In this document: piece by piece, positions 16,410 to 25,624 of the stretch
How the letters are laid out: every line of letters starts with the position of its first letter
How positions within the stretch are numbered: position 1 is the first letter of the stretch
Source of the DNA: DAOUJW01 sp034421015
GTDB taxonomy: Bacteria > Chloroflexota > Dehalococcoidia > Lucifugimonadales > UBA2985
DNA length: 64,000 bases
Assembly: GCA_034421015.1 (NCBI GenBank)
Contig: DAOUKT010000024.1
Coordinates: 46,091-110,090, forward strand
Direction of reading: 5' to 3'
The notes under the pieces: generated by a model
What the model was told of the DNA's origin: nothing
The model's database searches: none
Seen by the model: the letters and a program-made list of their open reading frames with translations, nothing else
Position numbers and translations under genes: made by a program

Positions 16410-17362
16410 GGCGCAACTCCCAGCTTGGCCCTGCCGGCGACGTAGTACGGCTCCTCCAACTCCGATTCGCCGTTCCACAATCTCCCGATGAACAGCATTG
16501 TGACTGCGAAAAACAGGATCGCCGCGACCAGGTGCGCTGCCCTGATTTCGTTGGGGAGCTGCAGAAGGACGTTTCCCATGCCAAGGGCTATCTGCACGGT
16601 CAGCAGGGCCGCAGCCAGCGATGTCGCCTGCTTCACGCCGATATGACCCAGCCTGCGCGCCCTGACAAACGCCACCAGCATTACCACGCCAACGGTGAAC
16701 GCGGCCACCCTGTGGGCCATGTGGACCCACTGCACAGGCGCATTGCCCGCCAGTGAGGTCCCACAGAACGGTATCGATGTGCAGGCCAGGGACGCCCCCT
16801 CGGTCCGGGTGACGTAGGCGCCCGAGAGAATCACAATAAAGGCGGCGGCCGCCAGAAGTACGATGAGCCGCCGGAGGCCGTCCCACGTGCCGTCAAGTTC
16901 CATATCTATAGTCTGAGGTCTCACCGGAGACATCGTCCTGGCAACCACGACCGCAAGCACTCCAACCAGGCTTGTGGCGATTGCTGTGTGTATGAGGGCC
17001 ACCAGCGGGCTTATCTCGGACAGCACGGTGTAGGCCCCGAATCCGGCCTGGACTACAATCAGCACAGCCGAGACCACAACCAGGTGCATTGTGACGCCGC
17101 GCGTCCCGAAGCGGGCGAAGGCCGACGCCACCATGAGGACGGTGAAAAGCCCGGCTACGGCCGCCGAAAGCCTGTGGATGTACTCCAACCAGGACTCCAG
17201 CACCCACGGAGGAATCACCTGGCCGTAGCACAGGGGCCAGTCCGGGCAGCCCAGACCGGAGCCTGTCACCCGGACAACGCCTCCCATGGTCACCGCCAGC
17301 AGCGAACTGACCAGGGTGGCCAGCGCCATCGCCGGAAACATACGCTTCAGTACCATCCCCAT
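16406..17362 (-). CDS. ctaA: Heme A synthase
   Basis: This protein oxidises the C8 methyl of heme O to give heme A. It has eight predicted membrane helices in two homologous halves. Conserved features seen are GGVVRVTGSGLGCPDWPLC with a cysteine pair, the catalytic Glu-His region LEYIHRLSA, a second cysteine pair CTSIPFC and the C-half heme ligand WVHMAHRVAA. At 318 residues it has normal length. ATGs at residues 3 and 8 are possible alternative starts. Overlap with ctaB means the two enzymes of the heme A pathway are made together. Confidence 0.93.
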   Translation of the reverse strand: MGMVLKRMFPAMALATLVSSLLAVTMGGVVRVTGSGLGCPDWPLCYGQVIPPWVLESWLEYIHRLSAAVAGLFTVLMVASAFARFGTRGVTMHLVVVSAVLIVVQAGFGAYTVLSEISPLVALIHTAIATSLVGVLAVVVARTMSPVRPQTIDMELDGTWDGLRRLIVLLAAAAFIVILSGAYVTRTEGASLACTSIPFCGTSLAGNAPVQWVHMAHRVAAFTVGVVMLVAFVRARRLGHIGVKQATSLAAALLTVQIALGMGNVLLQLPNEIRAAHLVAAILFFAVTMLFIGRLWNGESELEEPYYVAGRAKLGVAP

Positions 17363-17474
17363 TTCCAGTTTCTAGCTTCTCCCCTATCTTGCCCCGACCT
17401 CACCGGAGGCCGGTGTCCATGTTTCGCAACGGAGGGCCTCGGCAGGCCCCAGCGAAGTATCGCTCAACACCCCA

Positions 17475-18350
17475 TTAGGAGGTCGGTTGAAATTCCGGGA
17501 TTTGTTCCCGCTCCTCTCTGTAGAACCACCTCAGGAAAAGGATGCAGATGGCCGGCAGGAACACCGACAGCCAGGACACCTTCATGATGATCCCGCCCAT
17601 CTGCTGGTCGGCCAGCGGGGGGATGTCCCAAATCCTGGGCGTAGTCTCATAGAACGGGTAGAGCACGTCGTTGGAAAAGGTCAGAGCGGCGAATAGCGGC
17701 GTCTGTGAAATGGACAAGGCCACCAGATAGAGAATCTGGGCCGGATACGATATGCGCGGCGCCTCCGGCAAGGGGCTCAGCACAGGCCACCAGGCGATCA
17801 CCGCTGCGGACATGAACAGCAGATGTTCGATTATGTGTACCGGATGTTCTTTCAGCGCGCCCTCGTAGAAGATGGGGAAATGCCACAGGTTCAGGACAAC
17901 GTTGAAGATCAGAAACGCCGCCAGGGGCTTGGTGACGAACCTGCCCGCGCGAAGCACAAGGTTGTTCCTCACCAGCGGACGCAGCAACCAGGGCGGCGTT
18001 CCCATTAGAAGCAACGGCGGGACCACGAGGGTGATGAGGGAGTGCTGCACCATGTGGGCACTGAACAGGTAGTTGTCGCTCAGCTCGTGGATGGGACCGG
18101 CAAGGGAGAACAGCATTACGGCAACGGCCGTTATGAACGAAGCCATCTGCCACCCGCTGGGCCCGGCCTCGTCCGGTCCGGCCAGCCGGTACCGAAGGGG
18201 GCCTGTGTACAGCAGGTACAGGCCCAGGAACAGCAACAGGCCGGAGTACAGGTCCGGGTGCCAGTGCCACTCCCACCAGGAAAAATTCTCCTGGCGTTGA
18301 ACGGCCTGTGCGACCACAAGTGATGTTGTTTCGGGAACTGCTTGCCACAT
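17475..18350 (-). CDS. ctaG: caa3-type oxidase assembly protein CtaG
   Basis: A seven-helix membrane protein of the Bacillus CtaG type, required for assembling the copper centre of caa3 oxidase. Family marks are WHPDLYSGLLLFLGLYLLY near the start, FSAHMVQHSLITLVVPPLLLMGTP (histidine-rich helix), LNLWHFPIFYEGAL and VHIIEHLLFMSAAVIAWWPVL. The length of 291 is normal. It lies between the subunit IV gene and ctaA, with about 110-base gaps either side but the same strand, and probably belongs to the same operon. Confidence 0.9.
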   Translation of the reverse strand: MWQAVPETTSLVVAQAVQRQENFSWWEWHWHPDLYSGLLLFLGLYLLYTGPLRYRLAGPDEAGPSGWQMASFITAVAVMLFSLAGPIHELSDNYLFSAHMVQHSLITLVVPPLLLMGTPPWLLRPLVRNNLVLRAGRFVTKPLAAFLIFNVVLNLWHFPIFYEGALKEHPVHIIEHLLFMSAAVIAWWPVLSPLPEAPRISYPAQILYLVALSISQTPLFAALTFSNDVLYPFYETTPRIWDIPPLADQQMGGIIMKVSWLSVFLPAICILFLRWFYREEREQIPEFQPTS

Positions 18351-18435
18351 CTCAGGAACTCCGAGGTCTCCCCATATTATACGACAGCCAGCCCGCGATT
18401 GTGGGCCCGGATGGAGTCATGGAGACTAGCGCCTG

Positions 18436-19218
18436 CTAGGGTGAAACCTCGAATGTCCCGAACATGGTCAGGTTGTGACCGGGGAACGTGCAGACGAACT
18501 CGTAGTTGCCCGCGTCCGGCGCCGTAAACGTCACCTCTCCAACCTCGCCCGCATTGAGCAGGCGGACGCTGGCAATCACGTTGGGATCGTCCGGGTCCAG
18601 CCAGTTCTCCGGATGAGTCACGCCGGCTGCGGCAACGTCGTCCTTGGTCCCGCTCTGGACCAGGACCCAGTTGTGTTGCTGGGTCACGGCGTTGTTGTTG
18701 AACCGGAGGATGACCTCCTGACCCGCCGTAGCCGTCAGGGAGTCCATGTCAAACTGCAGGTCGTCGCTGGCGGCAGAGCCAATCTCGTGGGTGAAGTTTG
18801 CCGACAGCGCGTCGGTCATCTGCGTGTCCGTTCCGGCATCGGTTGTTGTGTCCGTTCCCGTCGCGTCAGTCCCGTGATCACCCACCGCAGTATCATCCGG
18901 CACCGCAACCACAATCCTCTCGCCGGAGACTATGGCGAACAGGGCCATCAGCGCCAGAATCACGGAGGTTGCAAGCGCCAGCCCTCCAACGAAGAACCAT
19001 GAGAAGAGCCTGCTGTCAAACTTGAGGTGCATGTAGAACATCGCCACCATCGCGAACTTGACGGCGGAGAGTATCAGGAACATGGGCACCACGACGCCCT
19101 CCAGCGCCTCAATGTAGAAGATGACGAACTCAATGGCAGTGATTATTGCCAGGAGCGACGCCACCTTGGCGTAGGTCATCGGGGTGGGATGGCCGGTCGC
19201 GTGGGCGCTACTCTCCAT
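18436..19218 (-). CDS. Cytochrome c oxidase subunit IV fused to an azurin-like cupredoxin
   Basis: Residues about 12-100 form the three-helix prokaryotic COX IV domain (YAKVASLLAIITAIEFVIFYIE, LSAVKFAMVAMFYMHLKFD, FVGGLALATSVILALMALFA). A Thr/Asp/Gly-rich linker (about 108-140) follows. Residues 145-260 are a type-1 copper domain: QQHNWVLVQ supplies the first His ligand and YEFVCTFPGHNLTMFG supplies Cys, His and the axial Met, as in azurin. The copper domain would sit on the outer face, beside the CuA and cytochrome c domains of subunit II. Start ATG is preceded by GAGGAG. Such a fusion suggests a tethered electron donor to the oxidase. Confidence 0.85.
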   Translation of the reverse strand: MESSAHATGHPTPMTYAKVASLLAIITAIEFVIFYIEALEGVVVPMFLILSAVKFAMVAMFYMHLKFDSRLFSWFFVGGLALATSVILALMALFAIVSGERIVVAVPDDTAVGDHGTDATGTDTTTDAGTDTQMTDALSANFTHEIGSAASDDLQFDMDSLTATAGQEVILRFNNNAVTQQHNWVLVQSGTKDDVAAAGVTHPENWLDPDDPNVIASVRLLNAGEVGEVTFTAPDAGNYEFVCTFPGHNLTMFGTFEVSP

Positions 19219-19258
19219 TAGCTCATCTCCTCAACAAGACGCCTTCCATTGGCAGATG

Positions 19259-19888
19259 TCATCCGTTGGCCGCTCCTGGCGCGTTGGCTACTCCAATCAG
19301 GTATATGGCGGTGAATATCACAATCCACACAACGTCCACAAAGTGCCAGTACAGGGCGGCTATGTCTACGCTCAAACCCTCCTGGGGTGTCAGGTCGCCC
19401 TTGAAGGAGTATCCGAACAGCGAGAGTAGCCAGACCACTCCAACCGTCACGTGCGCTCCGTGGAACCCCGTCAGCGTGAAAAACGTGCTCCCGAACAGGT
19501 TGGTCCGGGGCGTAAGGCCGTGGAAAGCGAACTCACGGAACTCAAAGAACTGGAAGCCCAGGAAGGTGGCTCCAAGGATAGCCGTGCATAGAATCCAGAT
19601 CCGGAAGTTCCGTACGTTGCCCCTGCGTATGTTGGAGTAGGCCATCACCATTGAGAAGCTGCTCATCAGCAGCACGAAGGTGCTCACGGTGGTGGTGGGG
19701 ATGTCCAGGATCTGGTCGACCGTGGGGCCGGATACGCTCTGGCCGTAGTAGATCAGATAGGTAGCGATGAGGGAGCCAAAGAACATGCACTCGGAGCCAA
19801 GGAAGACCCAAATGAGCATCTTCCGGTGGTCGATGCCGGTGGTCGTTGCGTGTTCCGGGCTATGCTCCATGGATTGAGCGTGTTCCAA
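19259..19888 (-). CDS. ctaE: Cytochrome c oxidase subunit III
   Basis: A 209-residue membrane subunit of heme-copper oxidase with five helices expected from its length. Family segments include MLIWVFLGSECMFFGSLIATYLIY, MSSFSMVMAYSNIRRGN, TNLFGSTFFTLTGFHGAHVTVGVVWLL and YWHFVDVVWIVIFTAIYLIG; the Glu in the first helix and His of GFHGAHV are conserved. TTG at 19,888 is used with a GGAGGGAGA site upstream; the ATG six codons later is an alternative. It lies 26 bases after subunit I. Confidence 0.93.
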   Translation of the reverse strand: MEHAQSMEHSPEHATTTGIDHRKMLIWVFLGSECMFFGSLIATYLIYYGQSVSGPTVDQILDIPTTTVSTFVLLMSSFSMVMAYSNIRRGNVRNFRIWILCTAILGATFLGFQFFEFREFAFHGLTPRTNLFGSTFFTLTGFHGAHVTVGVVWLLSLFGYSFKGDLTPQEGLSVDIAALYWHFVDVVWIVIFTAIYLIGVANAPGAANG

Positions 19889-19914
19889 CTTGCTTGTCTC
19901 CCTCCAGGTTTATC

Positions 19915-21783
19915 TCAGTGCCCGTCCGATTTTGAAGCCGGCTCCATTGCCCAGGCATATATGCCGAACATCGTGATGACGACTCCCACAATGGCAATGG
20001 CGGCTCCCAGGACCTGGCCGGGCTCGTGGAAGACCATGCCGTAGCCCGCCACGGCCAGGCCAATGGCGGCCACCAGAGGCAGGTACGAAGGGCTGGGCAT
20101 GTGGATGTCGTGACCCTCCTCTGAGTCGTGCTCCTGGTCATCGCTGGCGCCCTGGGGCACCGCGTGGCCGTTCGCGTATTTCTGCTCCCAGAAAGCGTCC
20201 CTGCTGTGCACCGTGGGTATGGTAGCGAAGTTGTACTCGGGAGGAGGCGACGGTATCGACCACTCCAGAGTCCTGCCGTCCCAGGGATCGTTTCCGGCCT
20301 TCTCACCCCTGCGGAGGCTCCAGAAGAAGTTGTGCAGGAAGATGAGCACTCCGAACACTATGATGATGGTTCCAACCGTGGCCACCATGTTCCACAGGTC
20401 CCAGCCCATGCTGGACTCGTATGTGGGCTGCCTGCGGGGCATCCCGTCCATGCCCAGGAAGTGCATCGGGAAGAAGGCCACGTTGAAGCCGATGAACGTC
20501 ACCCAGAAGTTTAGCTGGCCCAGCTTCTCGTCCAGAAGCCGGCCGGTGGCCTTGGGGAACCAGTAGTAGATCCCCGCGAAGATGGCGAATATGCTGCCGC
20601 CGAACAGGACGTAGTGAATGTGAGCCACAATGAAGTACGTGTCCTGTTGCTGGGCGTCGGAAGGCGCGATGGAGTGCATAACGCCGCTCAGGCCCCCGAC
20701 GATGAACACGAAGATGAATCCGATCGCGTACATCATAGATGTGTTGAGCTTGACTGAGCCGCCCCACATCGTGCCAATCCAGTTGAATATCTTGATGCCT
20801 GTGGGAATGGCAATCGCCATTGTCGTCAGGGCGAACACGGAGTTGGCGACCGGCCCCAGTCCCACGGTGAACATGTGGTGGCTCCAGACCGCCCATCCCA
20901 TGAAGCCGATGGTGATGCCGGAGAGGACCACAATCGGATACCCGAAAAGGGGCTTGCGGGAGAAGGTGGGCAGGACCTCGGAGATAATGCCCATTGCCGG
21001 GAGAATCAGGATGTAGACCTCCGGGTGACCAAAGACCCAGAAGAGGTGCTGCCACAGCACCACGTCTGCGCCAGCCTCCGTGTTGAAGAAGTTCATACCG
21101 AACTCGCGGTCGAAGTAGAGCTCAACCAGGCCGACCGTGATGACCGGAAACGCAGTTATCAGAAGGAACGACGTGACAAGGGTCATCCAGATGAAGACGG
21201 GCATTCGCATCAGGGTCATGCCGGGCGCCCTCATGTTGATGATGGTGACGATGAAGTTGAGGGCCGCGGCCACCGAGGACACTCCCAACACGCCCAAGCC
21301 CAGCAGGTAGAAGTCCATCCCAGGGCCGGTGTTGACGCCGGGCCCGGTCAGCGGGGCGTAGGCGAACCATCCCGCGTTGGGCGAGCCGCCTACTATCCAT
21401 CCGGACTGCAGCAGGATGGCCCCGAACAGGAACACCCAGTAGCTGAAGGCGTTGAGCCGCGGGAACGCCACGTCCCTTGCGCCGATCATCAGGGGAACCA
21501 CAAGGTTGAAGAAGGCCGCGCTCAGAGGCATGACGGCCAGGAAAATCATCGTGAGGGCGTGCATGGTGAACAGCTGGGTGAAGACCTCGGGGCTGACCAG
21601 CCCGTGCTCCGGCCTTGCCAGCTGCAGACGCATGATGGTGGCTTCGATGCCGCCTATCAGGAAGAATATGAAGGCGGTCACCCCGTACAGGGCGCCAATC
21701 CTCTTGTGATCGACAGTTGTGATCCAACTCCACAGCCCGGTGCTGCTGGCTGGTTTCTGTTGAACTCCTAGCGTCGCTGCCAT
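19915..21783 (-). CDS. ctaD: Cytochrome c oxidase subunit I
   Basis: The catalytic subunit reduces O2 to water at the heme a3-CuB centre and pumps protons. Visible signatures are the low-spin heme ligand region FTMHALTMIFL, the CuB block WQHLFWVFGHPEVYILILPAMG (His-Pro-Glu-Val-Tyr, the crosslinked His-Tyr pair of A-type oxidases), the YFIVAHIHYVLFGG heme ligands, and K-channel residues. HPEVY plus the FGMNFFNT loop marks an A-type enzyme. The C-terminus carries an extra domain with two more helices (SPSYLPLVAAIGLAVAGYG), as in the caa3 branch. GGAGG precedes the ATG. Confidence 0.96.
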   Translation of the reverse strand: MAATLGVQQKPASSTGLWSWITTVDHKRIGALYGVTAFIFFLIGGIEATIMRLQLARPEHGLVSPEVFTQLFTMHALTMIFLAVMPLSAAFFNLVVPLMIGARDVAFPRLNAFSYWVFLFGAILLQSGWIVGGSPNAGWFAYAPLTGPGVNTGPGMDFYLLGLGVLGVSSVAAALNFIVTIINMRAPGMTLMRMPVFIWMTLVTSFLLITAFPVITVGLVELYFDREFGMNFFNTEAGADVVLWQHLFWVFGHPEVYILILPAMGIISEVLPTFSRKPLFGYPIVVLSGITIGFMGWAVWSHHMFTVGLGPVANSVFALTTMAIAIPTGIKIFNWIGTMWGGSVKLNTSMMYAIGFIFVFIVGGLSGVMHSIAPSDAQQQDTYFIVAHIHYVLFGGSIFAIFAGIYYWFPKATGRLLDEKLGQLNFWVTFIGFNVAFFPMHFLGMDGMPRRQPTYESSMGWDLWNMVATVGTIIIVFGVLIFLHNFFWSLRRGEKAGNDPWDGRTLEWSIPSPPPEYNFATIPTVHSRDAFWEQKYANGHAVPQGASDDQEHDSEEGHDIHMPSPSYLPLVAAIGLAVAGYGMVFHEPGQVLGAAIAIVGVVITMFGIYAWAMEPASKSDGH

Positions 21784-21859
21784 CTCAGGCCTCCGCCGTG
21801 ATTGATTACGGGCGTCGCCCGTACTTTCAGAGCATTATACATCAAGTGCGCCTTCCGCT

Positions 21860-22975
21860 TCACTCCAGGCTCAGGAGATACGCCACCAGTTCCGTGATCT
21901 CGGAGTCTGTAAGGGCCAGGTCCGGGTCGTTGTAGGCGGCCGCGTGCCTGGACATCAGGTTGCCCGGCTTCACCTGCTCGGGGTCCTCAAGCCACTCGCG
22001 CAGGCTCTCCGCATTGAGGTCTCGGATACCGGCGGCCATGGTCGAGCGGCTGGCAAGGTGCGCCAGGTTGGGGCCCTCAACGTAGAGCACTTCGCCCGGC
22101 TCATAGTCCTTGCTGTACGCCCTGTCCGTGATGTTCGCATACGTCGCAGGAATTATGCCGGAGTGGCAAAGGGTGCAGCCCTTCTGGGCAAATACGTTGA
22201 AGCCCGCCCTGGGCAGGATATCGGCGGCCGTGTCGCCGGGAGCGGCCGCGGCGGCCAGCTGCGACTCGGTCCACGCATCGAATTCCTCCTGGGTTTGCAC
22301 GAAGACGCGGAACCTCATCCAGGCGTGGGATTCGCCGCAGTGCTCGGCGCACTGCCCGAAATACTCGCCCGGGGTTTCCCCTTCAAACCACATTGTAAGG
22401 TTCTTTCCGGGTATGATGTCCAGCTTGCCGGCCAGCTTGGGGATCCAGAAGCTGTGGAGAACGTCGCTTGAAGTCAGGTTGACCTCAATCACCGTATCCT
22501 CCGGCACGTGAATCTCATTGGCCGTGTGGACGCCGGAGTCGGGGTACTCAATCTCCCACCACCACTGGTGGGCCGTCACGTTGACCTCCATGACATCCCC
22601 GGACGGGGTGTCGGAGATATAGAATTGCGTTGCCACGGTGGGAACCGCCACAATGGCCAGAACAACCGCCGGGGCGATGGTCCAGGCCACCTCCAGCTTG
22701 GTGTTGCCGTGGGTCTGCTCCGGGATCCGGTCGTCCTTGCGCCGGAAGCGGAACACCGTGTACAGGAGGGCGCCGCCGACCACAACCATAACGAACAGCG
22801 CGGCGTAGAAGATAATCCAGAAGAGCTGCATCTGCCGCTCGGCGACGGGGCCTTGAGGGTCGAAGGTGGACTGGGGATGGCCGGGGGAAGTGAACTGGCA
22901 TCCCGCCAGAAGGACGATACCAAGAAGTGCGACTAAGGAAGCGAATAATACAGCCGATCTACGTTGAGAAGTCAC
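21860..22975 (-). CDS. ctaC: Cytochrome c oxidase subunit II with fused cytochrome c domain
   Basis: A lipoprotein signal (LLAGC, Cys at 26) is followed by two membrane helices and the CuA cupredoxin domain, with VTAHQWWWEIEYP and the CuA ligands in GQCAEHCGESHAWMRF. The C-terminus (about 255-371) is a class I cytochrome c with heme motif CTLCH (about 275) and a later Met ligand, which defines a caa3-type oxidase. GTG start at 22,975. It is the first gene of the oxidase operon. With the cupredoxin on subunit IV, the complex would carry two tethered electron-entry domains. Confidence 0.94.
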   Translation of the reverse strand: MTSQRRSAVLFASLVALLGIVLLAGCQFTSPGHPQSTFDPQGPVAERQMQLFWIIFYAALFVMVVVGGALLYTVFRFRRKDDRIPEQTHGNTKLEVAWTIAPAVVLAIVAVPTVATQFYISDTPSGDVMEVNVTAHQWWWEIEYPDSGVHTANEIHVPEDTVIEVNLTSSDVLHSFWIPKLAGKLDIIPGKNLTMWFEGETPGEYFGQCAEHCGESHAWMRFRVFVQTQEEFDAWTESQLAAAAAPGDTAADILPRAGFNVFAQKGCTLCHSGIIPATYANITDRAYSKDYEPGEVLYVEGPNLAHLASRSTMAAGIRDLNAESLREWLEDPEQVKPGNLMSRHAAAYNDPDLALTDSEITELVAYLLSLE

Positions 22976-23227
22976 TCTTTCGTTCCCCTAAAGTTATCGG
23001 CCATTTCAAATCTGCTCACCCGTACCTGCGCCGTAGGGACAAGCCGCTTGTGTCAAGGTTCACATACTCTAGCACAGCGTATTCGCGTTTTCAAGGGGTT
23101 TCAGAGGGGAGTCTACCGCTCATTTTCCAAGTGACGTTCAAGTAACGCTCAAGGCGGCGCTCATCAAACGACTCCGCCCCTGCTTAGCGGAGGCGGAGTC
23201 GTTCTTCATCTCGACTGTGGCTTGCTG
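22976..23227. other. Oxidase operon upstream region
   Basis: This 250-base gap must hold the promoter of the minus-strand oxidase operon. A minus-strand TTGACA is present at about 23,048-23,053, but no convincing -10 box lies 16-18 bases on, so I do not assign a promoter. The hydrolase terminator occupies the right part. Confidence 0.3.
23167..23203 (-). terminator. Hairpin terminator after the alpha/beta hydrolase
   Basis: A perfect 12-bp stem, AACGACTCCGCC at 23,167-23,178 and its complement at 23,192-23,203, with a 13-base loop. It lies 25 bases beyond the minus-strand hydrolase stop and ends in GTTTG. Confidence 0.6.
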
Positions 23228-24073
23228 CTAGTCACCTACTCCAAGAAAGCCGCGAGTCACCTGGATGAACTCCTCCGGCCTGTCCACGGGCACAACGTGG
23301 CCGGCGTCCTCCACATCCACGTTGACAAAGAGGGGGTTGGCCTTGCACATGCGGTCAATGATATCGTCGGAGAGCAGCGGGCTGCCCAGGCCGCGCACCT
23401 CCATGATGGGGCAGCGAATGGCCTCAAGGCTCCGCCAGTAGCGGTCGATGGATTCCTGGCTCTCCATGTCGTTCAGGGGCACGGTCAGGAGCAATGGGTC
23501 GGCCTTCCACGTCCACTTGCCGTCGTCCCGCTGCTTCAACCGGTCATCCAGGTCCCTCCGCAGCCTGGCGTCCGTGGCCCAGGGGTTGCCGGCCCGGGAG
23601 AATTCCACAGCCGCGTCGAAGCTGTCGAACTCCAGGGGCGTCGGCGGGCGGGTGCCTCGCAACCGGCGTGACTCCTCGCTGGACTCGGGGCCGATATCGA
23701 CAATGACGACCCTCTCCACCTTGTCCGGGTGCTGGGGAGTGTACAGCAGGCTATTCCAGCCGCCCATTGACAGGCCGACCAGGGTCACCTTCTCAAAGCC
23801 GAACGCGTCAACGAATGCGGCCAGGTCGGCAACAAAATTGTCCCTCTCGTAGCCCTCGGTTGTCCACTGGCTTCCGCCGTGGCCCCGCTGGTCCAGAGCG
23901 TAGACGTGATAGTGGTCCGACATGAACTCTGCGAACTCGTCCCAGATGTGGGCCTGGCCTGTGTGGCCGTGCATGCAGATCATGGTCGGCTTGCCCTCTG
24001 TCCCCCAGTCCAGATACCGGAGCTGGACGTTGTTGACTGTTATGAATTTCTCCTGCGCCTTAACGGTTGTCAT
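23228..24073 (-). CDS. Alpha/beta hydrolase
   Basis: A 281-residue cytoplasmic hydrolase of the alpha/beta fold. Seen are the oxyanion-hole segment MICMHGHTGQAHIW (about 31-44), DQRGHGGS, the nucleophile elbow GLSMGGWNS (Ser at about 101), and the catalytic His in DAGHVVPVDRPEEF near the C-terminus. The pattern suits esterases, lactonases or C-C bond hydrolases; the substrate cannot be told. ATG is preceded by GGGGGT. It is alone on its strand between the oxidase operon and the HEAT-repeat gene. Confidence 0.88.
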   Translation of the reverse strand: MTTVKAQEKFITVNNVQLRYLDWGTEGKPTMICMHGHTGQAHIWDEFAEFMSDHYHVYALDQRGHGGSQWTTEGYERDNFVADLAAFVDAFGFEKVTLVGLSMGGWNSLLYTPQHPDKVERVVIVDIGPESSEESRRLRGTRPPTPLEFDSFDAAVEFSRAGNPWATDARLRRDLDDRLKQRDDGKWTWKADPLLLTVPLNDMESQESIDRYWRSLEAIRCPIMEVRGLGSPLLSDDIIDRMCKANPLFVNVDVEDAGHVVPVDRPEEFIQVTRGFLGVGD

Positions 24074-24203
24074 GTGTACCCCCTACTGCTCGTATGTCTG
24101 TGGCGTCGCCCCGATCCTGCCTGAACACCGGGGCAAGGCCATTGTATCAGCCCGCAGGTTCCGCCGCCAGACCTGGATTCGTTAACGGGCGAATGCGCCT
24201 TTG

Positions 24204-24212
24204 TGATAGAAT
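24204..24212 (+). promoter_or_regulatory. Extended -10 promoter for the HEAT-repeat gene
   Basis: TGATAGAAT has the TGn extension directly joined to a TAGAAT -10 box, 65 bases before the ATG at 24,277. The same nine bases form the -10 of the valS promoter. No good -35 is present, as expected for this class. Confidence 0.4.
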
Positions 24213-24276
24213 TCCATAAGTTCCAGTTCACGCGCATTTTATCGCCACGCAGACACCGGGCACAGACGGAGGTCAA

Positions 24277-25065
24277 ATGCAGCGCACAGAACCCAAGGTC
24301 TCAACACGCACCCTGATCGGACAGCTCGGCTCCGACGTATCGGACTACACCCGGGGCTGCGCCGCCCTGTCCCTGGGCCAGGCAAAGGAGAAGCGGGCCG
24401 TCGACCCGCTGATGACTGCGCTGTCAGACGAGTCGCCCTGGGTGCGCGGATGGGCGGCCTACGCTCTGGGCGAGATCCAGGAGCCTCGCACGCTGACCGC
24501 CCTGTGCGGCCTGCTGGGCGACGACGACTACTGGGTGCGGCAGCAGGCCGCCGACGCCGTGGTGCGCTTCGACGGCAAGCTGACCAACAGCGCGCTGCGC
24601 AACATCCTGAAGAGCGACAACCCTATGGCAAAGGCGTGGTCGCTTCACGTAATGGCCCAGAAGGGCGACCCGGAGTCGGCCCTGGACGTTATCCCCGTGC
24701 TGGAGGACGGGAGCCGTGCGGTGCGGCTCAGCGCAGTGCGGACGCTCTATCGCCTGGGGCAGGTCACTGCAGTCGCGCCTGTGCGAATGTTCATGCGCGA
24801 CCCGGACGAGCACCTGCGAGGCGCCGCCGCCTTTGCCCTTGGCGCGCTGGGAGACCACGAGAGCGCCTCCGCCCTGTGCCTTGCCCTCACCGACCCTACG
24901 CCCTGGGTCAGGCGGAACGCCGCCTGGTCACTGCTGGAGCTTGGGGAGTCGCTGCGTCTGGTCGCGTCCATGACGGAGGACCCGGACGCCGGCGTCCGCT
25001 GCTTTGCGAACAACGCCCTGGACAGGCTGCGACAGGCGGAGAGAGACGGCGGCTCGGCAGACTGA
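24277..25065 (+). CDS. HEAT-repeat (PBS lyase-like) protein
   Basis: A 262-residue protein built almost wholly of about seven HEAT repeats, each with the motif of two helices such as RAVDPLMTALSDESPWVRGWAAYALGEI and HLRGAAAFALGALGDHESASAL. These superhelical repeats serve as protein-binding scaffolds; no catalytic domain is attached. No signal peptide or membrane segment is visible. Start ATG at 24,277 is behind GGAGG. Relatives are common in Chloroflexota and cyanobacteria; the partner cannot be inferred from its neighbours. Confidence 0.85.
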   Translation: MQRTEPKVSTRTLIGQLGSDVSDYTRGCAALSLGQAKEKRAVDPLMTALSDESPWVRGWAAYALGEIQEPRTLTALCGLLGDDDYWVRQQAADAVVRFDGKLTNSALRNILKSDNPMAKAWSLHVMAQKGDPESALDVIPVLEDGSRAVRLSAVRTLYRLGQVTAVAPVRMFMRDPDEHLRGAAAFALGALGDHESASALCLALTDPTPWVRRNAAWSLLELGESLRLVASMTEDPDAGVRCFANNALDRLRQAERDGGSAD

Positions 25066-25128
25066 GAATTTACCCACCCCTCTAACTCTCCCCTTCCAGG
25101 AGACCTTTGAATTTGGAGGCGGGATGAA

Positions 25129-25551
25129 ATGGAACATAATTTTGAGGCTTTTAGGGTAGCTGCAAGGAACCAGGCTACAGAGACGTTGGTCCGTATGTTG
25201 GAAGTGAATGACGACGTAAACGGCCTCATAGCCAGACAAGGAATAAACTGGGAGTATGTCAATGAGTACGACCATCTTTATATCGGACTGGGACAGCCGA
25301 GAGAGGGGATGGCGCTCTTTGTAGGAAATCTGATTGCGATTTGCGACCCCGAAACCTTAGAGCTGTTGGGTGTTGAAGTGCCCAATTTTCGGAAGGGAAT
25401 TGCAGCCGGTACACTACAGGCGTTCACACAGGTAGCACAGATCCTGGAATCTCATCCAATCATACGCGTCCTTCCAACGGAGTATGAATTGTCGCCCGCT
25501 ATACCAGATGTATTCGCAGAGGCTATTGGGCGAGAGCTGGTTCCCGCTTAG
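25129..25551 (+). CDS. Unknown 140-residue protein
   Basis: I do not recognise this protein. It is globular and mixed alpha/beta, with an N-terminal helix (EAFRVAARNQATETLVRMLEV), a central hydrophobic strand region (MALFVGNLIAICDPETLELLGVEV) and a proline-containing end. Codon use is more AT-rich than in the flanking HEAT and valS genes, so it may be acquired. GGAGG lies just upstream of the ATG. The bases AGGAGACCTTTGAAT 25-40 bases upstream match the terminal repeat of the MITE-like family, suggesting an old element end. A clear terminator follows. Confidence 0.6.
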   Translation: MEHNFEAFRVAARNQATETLVRMLEVNDDVNGLIARQGINWEYVNEYDHLYIGLGQPREGMALFVGNLIAICDPETLELLGVEVPNFRKGIAAGTLQAFTQVAQILESHPIIRVLPTEYELSPAIPDVFAEAIGRELVPA

Positions 25552-25589
25552 TATCATCTTTGCAACAAAGTCAGCAAGGAGAAGAGAGG

Positions 25590-25624
25590 AATCCCCTTGG
25601 TCGGATTGGCTGAGGGGATTTTTC
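25590..25624 (+). terminator. Factor-independent terminator
   Basis: AATCCCCT at 25,590 pairs with AGGGGATT ending at 25,620, with a 15-base loop, and runs straight into TTTTT-like sequence (GATTTTTCATT). It closes the 25,129-25,551 gene. Confidence 0.65.
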
